Shown here in pieces: positions 30,795 to 40,893 of a stretch of DNA of 64,000 bases. The notes under the pieces are model-generated. The model had not been told where the DNA came from and ran no database searches. It saw only the letters and a list, made by a program, of their open reading frames with translations. Source of the DNA: Snodgrassella alvi. Lineage in GTDB: Bacteria; Pseudomonadota; Gammaproteobacteria; Burkholderiales; Neisseriaceae. The stretch lies in contig NZ_MEIR01000043.1 in assembly GCF_002777825.1 (NCBI RefSeq), positions 62,001 through 126,000 on the forward strand, in the 5' to 3' direction. Positions within the stretch are counted from its first letter, which is position 1; each line of letters begins with the position of its first letter. The position numbers and the translations under genes were made by a program.

Positions 30795-33700
30795 ATGGGA
30801 ATCATAGATAACATCACCAAAACGCTCCATGAAGATTTATCAGACGAAATTAAACAAGGAAGTAAATTATCAATTGTTGCAGCATGTTTTTCATTCTTTG
30901 CTTTTGAAAAATTGAAAAAAGAGTTGAAAAATATTGATGAACTCCGTTTCATATTCACCTCACCAACTTTTATCACCGAACAAACCCCAAAAACGCAAAG
31001 AGAATTTTATATTCCACGACTAAACAGAGAACGCAGCCTTTATGGTACTGAATTTGAAATTAAACTTCGCAATGAATTAACACAAAAAGCGATTGCTAAA
31101 GAGTGCGCTGATTGGATTAGACAAAAGGTCACATTTAAATCCAACATCACCAATGAAAACATGAATGGATTTATACATGTAGATGATAATGCTTATATAC
31201 CCATCAATGGATTTACAACTATTGATCTAGGTTGTGAGCGGGGAAACAATGCTTACAATATAGTACAAAAGATTTCTTCCCCAGATTCAATTAAATTTCT
31301 TTCCATTTTTAATGAGCTTTGGCAAGATAAAACTAAACTTCAGGATGTAACCAATGTTGTTATCGACAATATTGCCAGTGCCTACAATGAAAATTCACCT
31401 GAGTTTATCTATTTTGTTATCCTCTATAATATTTTTAATGAATTTCTTGAAGACATCTCAGAAGATGTATTACCAAACGAAGCTACTGGATTTAAAAATA
31501 GCAAAATTTGGAATATGCTATTCAACTTTCAAAAAGATGCGGCTTTAACAATCATCAATAAACTTGAAAAATATAATGGCTGTATTTTAGCAGACAGTGT
31601 TGGGCTGGGAAAAACATTTACTGCTTTATCAGTAATTAAATATTATGAAAACCGAAATAAGTCTGTGCTTGTTTTATGCCCCAAAAAACTAAACAATAAC
31701 TGGAACACCTATAAAGCAAATTATATTAATAATCCCATCGCTGAAGATCGATTACGATATGATGTGCTTTTTCATACTGATCTTAATCGCTCTTGTGGCA
31801 AATCAAATGGTATAGATTTAGATCGGATTCATTGGAATAATTACGACCTTGTGATAGTTGATGAATCACATAACTTCCGTAATGGTGGCAAATTATCTGG
31901 AAAAGACAACGAAAAAGAAAATCGATATTTAAAATTACTTAATAAAGTGATTCGAAAAGGTGTCAAAACTAAAGTATTGATGCTTTCTGCAACACCAGTT
32001 AACAATCGTTTCAATGATCTAAAAAATCAATTAGCTCTTGCTTACGAAGGCAAAACCAATCATATTGATGAAAATCTCAATACTCACCGATCATTGGATG
32101 AGATTTTTAAAAATGCACAAAAAGCATTTAATATTTGGAGTAAACAAGATACAGCTGAAAGAACGACAGAAAACCTACTAAGAAGGTTAGATTTTGATTT
32201 TTTTGAAGTTTTGGATTCTGTTACAATTGCGCGCTCACGAAAACACATTCAAAAATATTACGACACCACAGATATTGGTACTTTTCCAACCAGGCTCAAA
32301 CCTATTTCAGTAAGACCTAAATTAACAGATTTAGCTGATGCAATAAGTTATAACGAAATTTTCGAACAACTAATGTTGCTGAATCTATCAATTTATACAC
32401 CCACCCACTTTATTTTACCAAGTAAAATGGATAAGTATGCAGAAATATATGAGGACAATAAAATAAATATCGGATTTACCCAAGCTAATCGAGAACAAGG
32501 GATTCGTCGTTTAATGGCAATCAACTTGATGAAACGACTCGAAAGCTCGGTATTCTCATTTAATCATACATTAGAGCGTATAAAGAACTTTATTCAGCAA
32601 ACTATAGCTACTATTGAATCCTATAGCCAAAGTGTAAAAAAAGAAATTGAGCTTACCGATATTACTAATTTAAATGATCTTGATGAAGATGAACAAAATA
32701 ATGATCATTTATTTACATTTGGCAAAAAAGTGAAAATTTCTTTATCTGATATGGATTATTTTTCATGGAAACACTATCTCACTAAAGATTATGAAATCTT
32801 ATCATTATTAACTCATATGATAAGTGACATCACAGCAAAACATGATACTAAATTACAAAATTTACTTACCATTATTAAAAATAAGCAACTCAATCCCATT
32901 AATAACAATAATAAAAAAGTAATTATATTTACCGCTTTTGCTGATACAGCAAGTTATTTGTTTGATCACGTTAGCCAGTATGTAAAAAATCACTTTTCCC
33001 TACATACCGCAATGATAACCGGTTCAGTTGACGGCAGATCTACTGTACCTAAATTGCATTGTGACTTAAACACTGTTTTAACCTGCTTTTCACCCAAATC
33101 AAAAGATAAACACTTGTTGATGCCAAATGACACTCATGAGATTGATATATTAATTGCTACTGACTGCATCTCTGAAGGGCAAAACTTACAAGATTGTGAT
33201 TATTTAATTAATTACGATATACATTGGAATCCGGTACGAATCATTCAACGTTTTGGACGTATTGATCGCATAGGTAGCAAAAATCAGTCAGTTCAGCTAG
33301 TTAACTTTTGGCCTGATGTTACTTTAGATGAATATATTGATCTAAAAGCAAAAGTAGAAACCCGCATGAAAATTGTCGACATGGCCGCAACGGGTGATGA
33401 CAATATATTGAGTGAAGAGGAAAAATTCGATTTAGCCTATCGTAAAGCACAGCTCAAACGCTTACAAGACGAAGTGGTTGATATTGAAGATATCACTAAT
33501 AGTATATCAATCATGGATTTAGGCCTAAATGAATTCAGACTTGATTTACTAGAATATATAAAAAACCATCCCGAACTTGATAAAACACCGTATGGATTAC
33601 ATGCCGTTGTGCCAGCTTTACCAGATATGCCCGCAGGTGTTATTTATATATTAAAAAACCGAGCAAACAGTATTAATATTAATAATCAAAATCGCCTTCA

Positions 33701-34052
33701 CCCATTTTACATGGTTTATGTTGCAAATAATGGCGAAATTATTTGTGACCATTTATCGCCAAAACAATTACTTGATAAAATACGCTTACTTTGCAAAGGC
33801 AAAACAGAACCCATTACAAAATTGTATCAACAATTCAATAAAATCACAGCCGATGGTGATAATATGACACATTTTTCACAACGACTTGGTGACGCCATAA
33901 ACTCCATTATTGAAGTAAAAAAACACAGTGATATTGATAATTTTTTAAGCGGTAACGCAATTAGTTTTGTTGCCGATAGTATAAAAGGTCTAGATGACTT
34001 TGAATTAATCTGTTTTTTAGTTGTTAGCGAATCAGAAAATAAGGTAGCATAA
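30795..34052 (+). CDS. SNF2-type helicase with degenerate PLD-like N-terminus
   Basis: This 1085-residue superfamily 2 protein heads a four-gene operon. Residues 1-150 resemble the phospholipase-D-like domain found fused to such helicases, but where the HxK motif is expected there is IHVDDNAYIPING, so the lysine is missing and nuclease activity is doubtful. The helicase motifs are intact: Walker A ADSVGLGKTF (about 266), VDESHNF (about 354), LSATPVNN (about 397), and motif VI IIQRFGRIDRIGS (about 815). A DNA or nucleoprotein translocase role is likely. The base composition is more AT-rich than flanking genes. Its stop overlaps the next start (TAATG). No strong ribosome binding site is seen at its own start. 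Confidence 0.85.
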   Translation: MGIIDNITKTLHEDLSDEIKQGSKLSIVAACFSFFAFEKLKKELKNIDELRFIFTSPTFITEQTPKTQREFYIPRLNRERSLYGTEFEIKLRNELTQKAIAKECADWIRQKVTFKSNITNENMNGFIHVDDNAYIPINGFTTIDLGCERGNNAYNIVQKISSPDSIKFLSIFNELWQDKTKLQDVTNVVIDNIASAYNENSPEFIYFVILYNIFNEFLEDISEDVLPNEATGFKNSKIWNMLFNFQKDAALTIINKLEKYNGCILADSVGLGKTFTALSVIKYYENRNKSVLVLCPKKLNNNWNTYKANYINNPIAEDRLRYDVLFHTDLNRSCGKSNGIDLDRIHWNNYDLVIVDESHNFRNGGKLSGKDNEKENRYLKLLNKVIRKGVKTKVLMLSATPVNNRFNDLKNQLALAYEGKTNHIDENLNTHRSLDEIFKNAQKAFNIWSKQDTAERTTENLLRRLDFDFFEVLDSVTIARSRKHIQKYYDTTDIGTFPTRLKPISVRPKLTDLADAISYNEIFEQLMLLNLSIYTPTHFILPSKMDKYAEIYEDNKINIGFTQANREQGIRRLMAINLMKRLESSVFSFNHTLERIKNFIQQTIATIESYSQSVKKEIELTDITNLNDLDEDEQNNDHLFTFGKKVKISLSDMDYFSWKHYLTKDYEILSLLTHMISDITAKHDTKLQNLLTIIKNKQLNPINNNNKKVIIFTAFADTASYLFDHVSQYVKNHFSLHTAMITGSVDGRSTVPKLHCDLNTVLTCFSPKSKDKHLLMPNDTHEIDILIATDCISEGQNLQDCDYLINYDIHWNPVRIIQRFGRIDRIGSKNQSVQLVNFWPDVTLDEYIDLKAKVETRMKIVDMAATGDDNILSEEEKFDLAYRKAQLKRLQDEVVDIEDITNSISIMDLGLNEFRLDLLEYIKNHPELDKTPYGLHAVVPALPDMPAGVIYILKNRANSININNQNRLHPFYMVYVANNGEIICDHLSPKQLLDKIRLLCKGKTEPITKLYQQFNKITADGDNMTHFSQRLGDAINSIIEVKKHSDIDNFLSGNAISFVADSIKGLDDFELICFLVVSESENKVA

Positions 34053-34657
34053 TGCTTGGTTTGCCCAAAACGACAGAAATAAATCACCAATTAGCTAAAA
34101 AAACAATCTATGCAAAGTTTCAATTGAACAATGCTACGAAAGAAAAAGTCGATGCGGATATAGCCAAAATTACCCTTGTTAACGAGGTTTCCGCTGCAAA
34201 AATAAATCTCGCAGCAGGAAATAACATTAATGCTTTTTTTGTGGCATTGGTACAACTAAAAAAAATCAATTTTAATGAAACAAGCCTTATTTTATTATCT
34301 AAGCTAATACCGCAAAATATACTATTTATTTTGCAATATGCTCAGCAGGCTAAATTGGCCATTTTTCAACATAAATTAATACAAAGCGATTGGCAACCTA
34401 AAAAAGATCTCAGAATTGAATTAAAAGGGGTAAACCTCGATAATGTATGGCACAACCTCATTCAACAAATCGGCAAGTTCAATATTGAGCAAGGCAATAG
34501 CCTTGAGCAGCAGATTATTATTGCTGATAAAAGACAAAAACTGATTTTAAACATTGCTCGCCTTGAAAAGCAAGCAAGAAAAGAACTACAGCCTAAAAAA
34601 GCATTTGAATTGGTGCAAAAAATTAACCAATTGAAACAAGAATTAAAGGATTCTTAA
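34052..34657 (+). CDS. DUF4391 family protein
   Basis: The protein has 201 residues and matches my recollection of DUF4391: a start like MLGLPKTTEINHQLAKKTIY, a lysine-rich strand-helix segment, LAIFQHKLIQSDWQ near residue 110, and a C-terminal coiled-coil-like helix rich in Lys, Gln and Glu. No enzymatic motif is visible. Proteins of this family are usually annotated beside helicase, Mod and Res genes as here, so a subunit or adaptor role is inferred. It overlaps the helicase stop by one base, has AAGGT upstream, and abuts mod with no gap. Confidence 0.75.
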   Translation: MLGLPKTTEINHQLAKKTIYAKFQLNNATKEKVDADIAKITLVNEVSAAKINLAAGNNINAFFVALVQLKKINFNETSLILLSKLIPQNILFILQYAQQAKLAIFQHKLIQSDWQPKKDLRIELKGVNLDNVWHNLIQQIGKFNIEQGNSLEQQIIIADKRQKLILNIARLEKQARKELQPKKAFELVQKINQLKQELKDS

Positions 34658-36499
34658 ATGGATAAATTAAAGATGCATTCACTCAATAAAGTGGATGAAA
34701 ATATCAAAAAAATCGGAGCACAATTCCCAAACTGTATTACAGAACGCAAAAACCAACAAGGTGAAGTGGAATACGCCATCGACTTTGATATGCTCAAGCA
34801 GGAACTTTCATCAGTGATTGTTGAAGGCAGAGAAGAACGTTATCAATTTACCTGGCCAGATAAAAAGAAATCGATTCTACTTGCTAATGCGCCCATAGCC
34901 AAAACCTTACGACCTTGCCGTGAAGAAAGTGTTGATTTTGACAATACCGAAAATTTATATATTGAAGGTGATAATCTTGAGGTATTAAAACTATTGCAGG
35001 AAACTTATCTTGGCAAAGTCAAAATGATCTATATCGATCCGCCTTATAATACCGGTAATGATTTTGTCTATGAAGATGATTTTGCGCAAAATACCTCTGA
35101 ATACCTTGAAAACAGTGGGCAATTTGATGATGAAGGCAACCGTTTAGTAAAAAATACAGAAACCAATGGCCGCTTTCATACTGATTGGCTGAATATGATT
35201 TATCCACGTTTAAAACTCGCCAGAGATCTACTGACTGATGATGGCGTGATTTTTATTAGTATTGATGACAATGAGGTGGCACAACTTAGAAAAATTTGTG
35301 ATGAGATTTTAGGCAGTAATAATTTTATTGCTGAATTAGTATGGCAAAAAAGAAAGGGTGGGGGGAATGACACAATGTTTATAGGTATTGATCATGAGTA
35401 TATTTTAGTTTATGCAAAAAGTTTGGTTTCTCAACCAACAGCATGGCGTGTAAAATATGAAGATGAATATCTAAAACGTTATAATCACAAGGATGCTATC
35501 GGAAAATACTATTATGATACTCTTTCTCGACCTGGTCTAAAAAATCCTATTATTTACGATGTAACATGTCCCGATGGTAGTATTATAAAAGACGGGACAT
35601 GGCAAATATCTAAGGAATCCTTTTTTAATGGACTAGAAACAGGTGAAGTATTATTTATTAAAAATAAATATGGCAAATATTCGGTAGTACGAAAAGTTCG
35701 TCAACCAGAAGGAAGAGTCTTTCGTTCGATTTTGAGTTCAGTTAGCAATAAAAACGCAGCCGACGAAATGGAAGATATATTTAATGCAAAAAAAACTTTT
35801 TCGTCACCAAAACCCCACAAATTACTTTTAGAGTTGTTAGAACTGTGTACAGAAAATAATTCAATAATTCTCGACTTCTTCTCAGGTTCCTCGACTACCG
35901 CTCATGCTGTTATGCAACTCAACGCAGAAGACGGTGGCAACCGTAAATTTATCATGGTGCAACTGCCAGAATCAACGGATGAGAAAAGCGAAGCTTACAA
36001 AGCAGGTTATAAAAATATCTGTGAAATTGGTAAAGAGCGTATTCGCCGTGCAGGCAATAAAATTGCCCAAGAAAATCCACAGGCTAAATTTGATAAAGGC
36101 TTTCGCGTCTTAAAGTGTGATAGCAGTAATATGAAAGAGGTTTATTACAATCCTGCTGAGTATAATACTGATCTTCTTGACGCCCAGATTGACAATATCA
36201 AAGCCGATAGAACAGCAGAAGATTTATTGTTCCAAGTTATGCTGGATTTAGGGGTATTACTCTCCAGTGATATCAAACAAACCACCATTGCCGATAAAAC
36301 CGTGTTTAATGTAGCAGATAACTTTTTAATGGCTTGCTTTGATACAGACATTAATGAAGAAGTCATCACCGCTATTGCCAAACAGAAACCTTACTATTTT
36401 GTTATGCGTGATAGCTCAATGGCAAATGATAGTGTTGCCACCAATTTTGAACAAATTTTTACTATCTACAGCCCGGAAACCAAGAGGAAGGTGTTGTAA
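34658..36499 (+). CDS. Type III-like DNA methyltransferase (Mod)
   Basis: This 613-residue site-specific DNA methyltransferase would modify an amino group of adenine (or cytosine) in the recognition site of the restriction partner. The order of motifs is that of the beta class: the catalytic DPPY in MIYIDPPYNTG (residues 127-130), a central variable region of about 200 residues that should contain the target-recognition domain, and the SAM-binding LDFFSGSSTTAHAV near residue 405. AAAGGA precedes the start. The stop TAA shares a base with the ATG of res. The frame is intact. Specificity cannot be predicted by eye. Confidence 0.9.
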   Translation: MDKLKMHSLNKVDENIKKIGAQFPNCITERKNQQGEVEYAIDFDMLKQELSSVIVEGREERYQFTWPDKKKSILLANAPIAKTLRPCREESVDFDNTENLYIEGDNLEVLKLLQETYLGKVKMIYIDPPYNTGNDFVYEDDFAQNTSEYLENSGQFDDEGNRLVKNTETNGRFHTDWLNMIYPRLKLARDLLTDDGVIFISIDDNEVAQLRKICDEILGSNNFIAELVWQKRKGGGNDTMFIGIDHEYILVYAKSLVSQPTAWRVKYEDEYLKRYNHKDAIGKYYYDTLSRPGLKNPIIYDVTCPDGSIIKDGTWQISKESFFNGLETGEVLFIKNKYGKYSVVRKVRQPEGRVFRSILSSVSNKNAADEMEDIFNAKKTFSSPKPHKLLLELLELCTENNSIILDFFSGSSTTAHAVMQLNAEDGGNRKFIMVQLPESTDEKSEAYKAGYKNICEIGKERIRRAGNKIAQENPQAKFDKGFRVLKCDSSNMKEVYYNPAEYNTDLLDAQIDNIKADRTAEDLLFQVMLDLGVLLSSDIKQTTIADKTVFNVADNFLMACFDTDINEEVITAIAKQKPYYFVMRDSSMANDSVATNFEQIFTIYSPETKRKVL

Positions 36500-39400
36500 T
36501 GAAATTTAATTTTAAAATTCAGCAATATCAAACTGATGCAGTAAATGCAGTAGTTCAAGCGTTTAATGGGCAAGGTTATCAAAATAGCCTGCGTTATGTG
36601 CGTGATTTAGGCAATACACCTACTCAGGCAGAAATGAGTTATGAAACTGCTTCAAGTTATACATCAGATGACAGCGCAATCGATATCGGTTTTAAAAATG
36701 AAATTATTTCATTATCCGATAACGAGTTACTTGCTAATATCAAAAAAATACAAAACCTAAACAATATTAAACAGTCCACTGATTTAATTAAAAACTTAGG
36801 TCGGTGTAGTCTTGATATCGAAATGGAAACGGGTACCGGCAAAACCTATGTTTACCTCAAAACCATGTTTGAACTAAACAAGCATTATGGCTGGAGCAAG
36901 TTTATTGTGGTTGTCCCCTCTATTGCCATTCGTGAGGGAGTAAAAAAAACCTTTGAAATAACTACAGACCATTTTATGGAGCATTATAGTCAAAAAGCTC
37001 GCTTTTTTGTCTATGACAGTAAAAATTTAAACTTATTAGATAGTTTTGCTGCCAATTCGGGCATTAATGTTATGATCATTAACACCCAAGCTTTTGCTTC
37101 CTCGCTAAAAGAAGACGGCAAAAATAAAGAAGCACGAATTATTTACTCAAAACGCGATGAGTTTGCCTCGCGCCGGCCGATTGATGTGATAGCCGCGAAT
37201 AATCCCATTATTATTTTGGATGAGCCTCAAAAAATGGGCGGCGAAGTCACGCAAAAAGCTTTAAAAAATTTTAATCCATTATTTTCGTTAAATTATTCTG
37301 CCACCCATAAAAAACAGAATAATCTCATTTATGTTCTTGATGCACTTGATGCATACAATAAACGACTGGTAAAAAAAATCGAAGTAAAGGGCTTTGAAGT
37401 CAAAAATCTAAGAGGTACTGATAGCTACTTATATCTTGAACAAATCGTCTTATCCAGTAAAAAACCGCCACTGGCAAAAATTGAGCTGGAAATAAATCAC
37501 AGCAATGGCATCAAACGTGAAATTCGCCATTTCACTGAGGGCGATAATCTCTATTCTGTTTCAAAACAGATGCAGCAATACAAGGGATATACGGTATCTG
37601 AAATCAATCCTTTGACTGGAATAGTCACTTTTACCAATGGTGTTGCAATTAAAACTGGTGAAGTGATAGGTGATATTTCTGAAGAAAATATGCGCCGCAT
37701 TCAAATTAGAGAAACCATATTATCCCACTTTGACAAAGAAGAAAAATTGTTCAATATGGGCATTAAATCACTATCATTGTTTTTTATTGATGAAGTGGCA
37801 AGATACCGCCAATATGATGAAAACAATAACGAAATATTGGGCGAATATGGCCAAATCTTTGAACAAGAATACCTAACGATTTTGCAACAATACTTAGACC
37901 AAGCCAGCAACACGCCTTATCAGCAATATTTAAAAACTAAGTGTAATGATGCAAGCCAAGTACATAAAGGCTACTTTAGCATTGATAAAAAAACCGGCAA
38001 AAGTATTGATAGCCAATTAAAACGAGGTAGCGAATCTTCAGATGATATTTCAGCTTACGACCTGATTCTTAAAAATAAAGAACAGCTATTAAGTTTTGAT
38101 GAGCCCACTCGATTTATCTTCTCACACTCAGCGCTACGTGAAGGTTGGGATAATCCCAATGTTTTCCAGATTTGTACATTAAAACACTCCGATAACCAAA
38201 CAGCCAAACGGCAAGAAGTCGGCCGTGGTCTTCGTTTATGTGTTAATCAAGATGGTAATCGTATGGATATTGAAAGCTGCGGCGAACAAGTCCACGATAT
38301 CAACATGTTAACCGTTATCGCCAGTGAAAGTTATAGAAACTTTGTCAGTGCTCTTCAAGCCGATATCAAAACCGTTATTTATGATCGACCAACTGTCGCC
38401 ACCAGTGAGTACTTTTTCGGTAAATATGTAGAAGTTAATGGCGTATCGACCATTATCGATAAAGCCACTGCTGATAAAATTGAATTTTATTTAATTAGTC
38501 GTGGCTATGTTGATATCGAGCGTAAAATAACCGATAAATACCGCAACGATGTTGCAATGGACACAGTGGCACCATTACCAGATGAACTACAACTAATGGG
38601 TGACGGAATTCATCGCTTAATTCAGGCTATTTATAGTGATAGCGTGTTAGATGCCATGTTTACCGATGGTCATGAAACAAAAATTAAAGATAATCCGCTT
38701 AATGATAATTTCGACAAAGCCGAATTCCAAGCATTATGGCAGCAAATTAATCAGCAATATGCCTATACTGTTGACTTTGATAGCGATGAATTAATCAACA
38801 AAGCAATTGCTCATATCAACGATAAGTTATTTGTCTCACAGCTACAATACATTACGGCTGTCGGTCAACTTAAAGAGCAGATAACAACACAGAGTATCTA
38901 TCAAAATGATGCGTTTAAAACTCAAGAAACAAAGACTGCCACTTTGGAACATGCTTATTTTAAACAAATAAAATACGACCTGATTGGTCAGATTGCGCAA
39001 GAAACCACATTAACCCGCAAAACAGTAGTGTCCATATTAAAGGGACTAGATTCAAAAAAACTAGATATGTTTAAGGATAATCCAGAAGAATTTATTGCTA
39101 AAATTATTAAATTAATTAAAGAACAAAAAGCAACTACGATTATAGAACATATTACATACAATAAAACTTCAGGCAAATATGACAGTACCATTTTCACTCA
39201 GGAAAAAAGTTTACAAAGTTACGATAAAGCGTTTTTAGCGAAAAAAGCAATCCAAAATTATGTATTTACTGATGGCTTAGCCGAAAAAAGTATTGAACGA
39301 AAATTTGTTGAAGACCTTGATACGGCAGAAGAAGTATGCGTATATGCAAAATTACCAAAAGGTTTTCATATTCCAACACCTGTTGGTAATTATTCACCCG

Positions 39401-39612
39401 ATTGGGCAATTGCTTTTCATGTTGGGAAAGTAAAGCATATCTTTTTCATTGCTGAAACCAAAGGTACGATGGATAGTTTAAATTTAAGGCCTATTGAACA
39501 AGCAAAAATTTCGTGCGCAAAAAAGCTTTTTAACGAATTTTCGACTAGTAAAGTACGCTATCATGATGTTGATAGTTATCAAAGCCTGATGAGTATAATG
39601 AATTCATTATAA
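36499..39612 (+). CDS. Type III-like restriction subunit (Res): helicase-nuclease
   Basis: This 1037-residue protein would use ATP to translocate or signal along DNA and then cleave unmodified targets. Walker A is METGTGKTYV (about 109-118), and the DExx box is DEPQKM, the DEPQ variant typical of Type III Res. SHSALREGWDNPNVF and RQEVGRGLRL are later helicase motifs. The C-terminus has a PD-(D/E)xK nuclease: SPDWAIAF followed by FFIAETKG (about 963-985). The reading frame is complete. AGGAAGG precedes the start, and translation is coupled to mod. It ends the four-gene operon. Confidence 0.9.
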   Translation: MKFNFKIQQYQTDAVNAVVQAFNGQGYQNSLRYVRDLGNTPTQAEMSYETASSYTSDDSAIDIGFKNEIISLSDNELLANIKKIQNLNNIKQSTDLIKNLGRCSLDIEMETGTGKTYVYLKTMFELNKHYGWSKFIVVVPSIAIREGVKKTFEITTDHFMEHYSQKARFFVYDSKNLNLLDSFAANSGINVMIINTQAFASSLKEDGKNKEARIIYSKRDEFASRRPIDVIAANNPIIILDEPQKMGGEVTQKALKNFNPLFSLNYSATHKKQNNLIYVLDALDAYNKRLVKKIEVKGFEVKNLRGTDSYLYLEQIVLSSKKPPLAKIELEINHSNGIKREIRHFTEGDNLYSVSKQMQQYKGYTVSEINPLTGIVTFTNGVAIKTGEVIGDISEENMRRIQIRETILSHFDKEEKLFNMGIKSLSLFFIDEVARYRQYDENNNEILGEYGQIFEQEYLTILQQYLDQASNTPYQQYLKTKCNDASQVHKGYFSIDKKTGKSIDSQLKRGSESSDDISAYDLILKNKEQLLSFDEPTRFIFSHSALREGWDNPNVFQICTLKHSDNQTAKRQEVGRGLRLCVNQDGNRMDIESCGEQVHDINMLTVIASESYRNFVSALQADIKTVIYDRPTVATSEYFFGKYVEVNGVSTIIDKATADKIEFYLISRGYVDIERKITDKYRNDVAMDTVAPLPDELQLMGDGIHRLIQAIYSDSVLDAMFTDGHETKIKDNPLNDNFDKAEFQALWQQINQQYAYTVDFDSDELINKAIAHINDKLFVSQLQYITAVGQLKEQITTQSIYQNDAFKTQETKTATLEHAYFKQIKYDLIGQIAQETTLTRKTVVSILKGLDSKKLDMFKDNPEEFIAKIIKLIKEQKATTIIEHITYNKTSGKYDSTIFTQEKSLQSYDKAFLAKKAIQNYVFTDGLAEKSIERKFVEDLDTAEEVCVYAKLPKGFHIPTPVGNYSPDWAIAFHVGKVKHIFFIAETKGTMDSLNLRPIEQAKISCAKKLFNEFSTSKVRYHDVDSYQSLMSIMNSL

Positions 39613-39752
39613 TGAATGTAATCACCTCATAGTTAGCACAACTATCACATCAGAATCTTGCGATGCAGAAACAATTGAGAATGCTTCTGCTTTGTCGCCA
39701 TACCGCTTGAGTATAGAGTACTTACTACCCTAAAGACATCTGTTCTTCTAGA

Positions 39753-39796
39753 AAAAAACTGCATAGACCAGCTAAATCTGATCTATGCAGTTTTTT
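39753..39796. terminator. Bidirectional terminator between res and rpoH
   Basis: AAAAAACTGCATAGA (39753-39767) and TCTATGCAGTTTTTT (39782-39796) are perfect inverted repeats with long A and T flanks, between two converging genes. It is a strong terminator in both directions. Confidence 0.9.
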
Positions 39797-39809
39797 CACT
39801 CAAACTAAA

Positions 39810-40658
39810 TTATTCGGCTTCTGCCAGATAAGTGCGTAATTTCTGCATCGCCTTGGCTTCAATCTGGCGAATGCGTTCTGCAGATACCCCATACTCACCA
39901 GCAAGATCATGCAGGGTTAACCCGCCATCATCTGCCAGCCAGCGACTTTCAACAATATGGCGACTGCGGTCGTCCAGTTTGGCTAGTGCTTTCTGTAAGC
40001 CTTCAGTCTGTAAAGCATAATGTGCCTGTTGTGCCAATACTTGTGTTGGTTCGGTAGTGCTATCAGTTAACCAGTCTATCGGCGCAAAATTATCTTCATC
40101 ATCATTTTCTGCCAGCAATGACATGTCCTTACCGGTCATGCGCTGTTCCATTTCCATAACCTCAGAGAGCTTTACACCCAAATCATCAGCAATCGACTGC
40201 GCTTCCTTATTGCTCAATGCTGCCATGGATTTACGCATACTGCGTAAATTGAAAAATAGCTTACGCTGCGGTTTAGTGGTAGCTACGCGTACCAGACGCC
40301 AGTTACGTAAAATAAATTCGTGAATTTCAGCTTTAATCCAATGTACCGCAAACGAAAACAGACGTACGCCACGACTTGGCTGAAAGCGTTTTACCGCTTT
40401 CATCAAACCAATATTGCCTTCCTGAATCAAATCCGCCTGATTCAGGCCATAACCATCATAACCACGTGCAATAGAAACCACTACACGCAGGTGAGACAAA
40501 ATCAGTTTTTTAGCAGCCTCTAAGTCCCCTTCGGTCTGGCGTATAGCCAAATCCTGCTCTTCCTCAGGGGAAAGCATAGGAATATTGTTCACGGTATGAA
40601 TGTATTGCTCCAAACTACCATGCCCGGTCGGCACGGGTAATGCAAAAGCGGTATTCAT
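39810..40658 (-). CDS. rpoH: RNA polymerase sigma-32 (heat shock) factor
   Basis: RpoH directs RNA polymerase to heat-shock promoters. The 282-residue protein has region 1.2/2.1 (MLSPEEEQDLA, AAKKLILSHLRVVVSIARGY), region 2 (LIQEGNIGLMKAVKRFQPSRGVRLFSFAVHWIKAEI, shown in part), the RpoH-box-like segment near QRKLFFNLR, and region 4.2 (GVSAERIRQIEAKAM). The QRKLFFNLR box separates it from other group-3 sigma factors. AAGGA precedes the ATG. The 235-base spacer upstream holds no gene. Confidence 0.97.
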   Translation of the reverse strand: MNTAFALPVPTGHGSLEQYIHTVNNIPMLSPEEEQDLAIRQTEGDLEAAKKLILSHLRVVVSIARGYDGYGLNQADLIQEGNIGLMKAVKRFQPSRGVRLFSFAVHWIKAEIHEFILRNWRLVRVATTKPQRKLFFNLRSMRKSMAALSNKEAQSIADDLGVKLSEVMEMEQRMTGKDMSLLAENDDEDNFAPIDWLTDSTTEPTQVLAQQAHYALQTEGLQKALAKLDDRSRHIVESRWLADDGGLTLHDLAGEYGVSAERIRQIEAKAMQKLRTYLAEAE

Positions 40659-40893
40659 GCCTGTCCTTTCTGTGTGTGCCTAGTTATTTTAATTACCTCA
40701 ATTTCAACACAATAACATGTTGTTTGTTACAGGAAAACTAATCAATCAATAACTAAGCTAATAATTTATCATTGTAATTAAAATATGAATGTACTTCAAT
40801 TACTATTTATGATTCGTTCATTATTGGTAAAATAATGTATATTAAAAATTTCGATTGTAGAAATCTATTATTATACACATCGATATGGTTTAT

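Noticed and set aside
35360-35365. Run of six G bases in mod, as possible phase-variable tract
   Set aside because: It encodes the conserved Lys-Gly-Gly-Gly-Asn stretch of these methyltransferases and is short. The frame is intact and no longer repeat is present.
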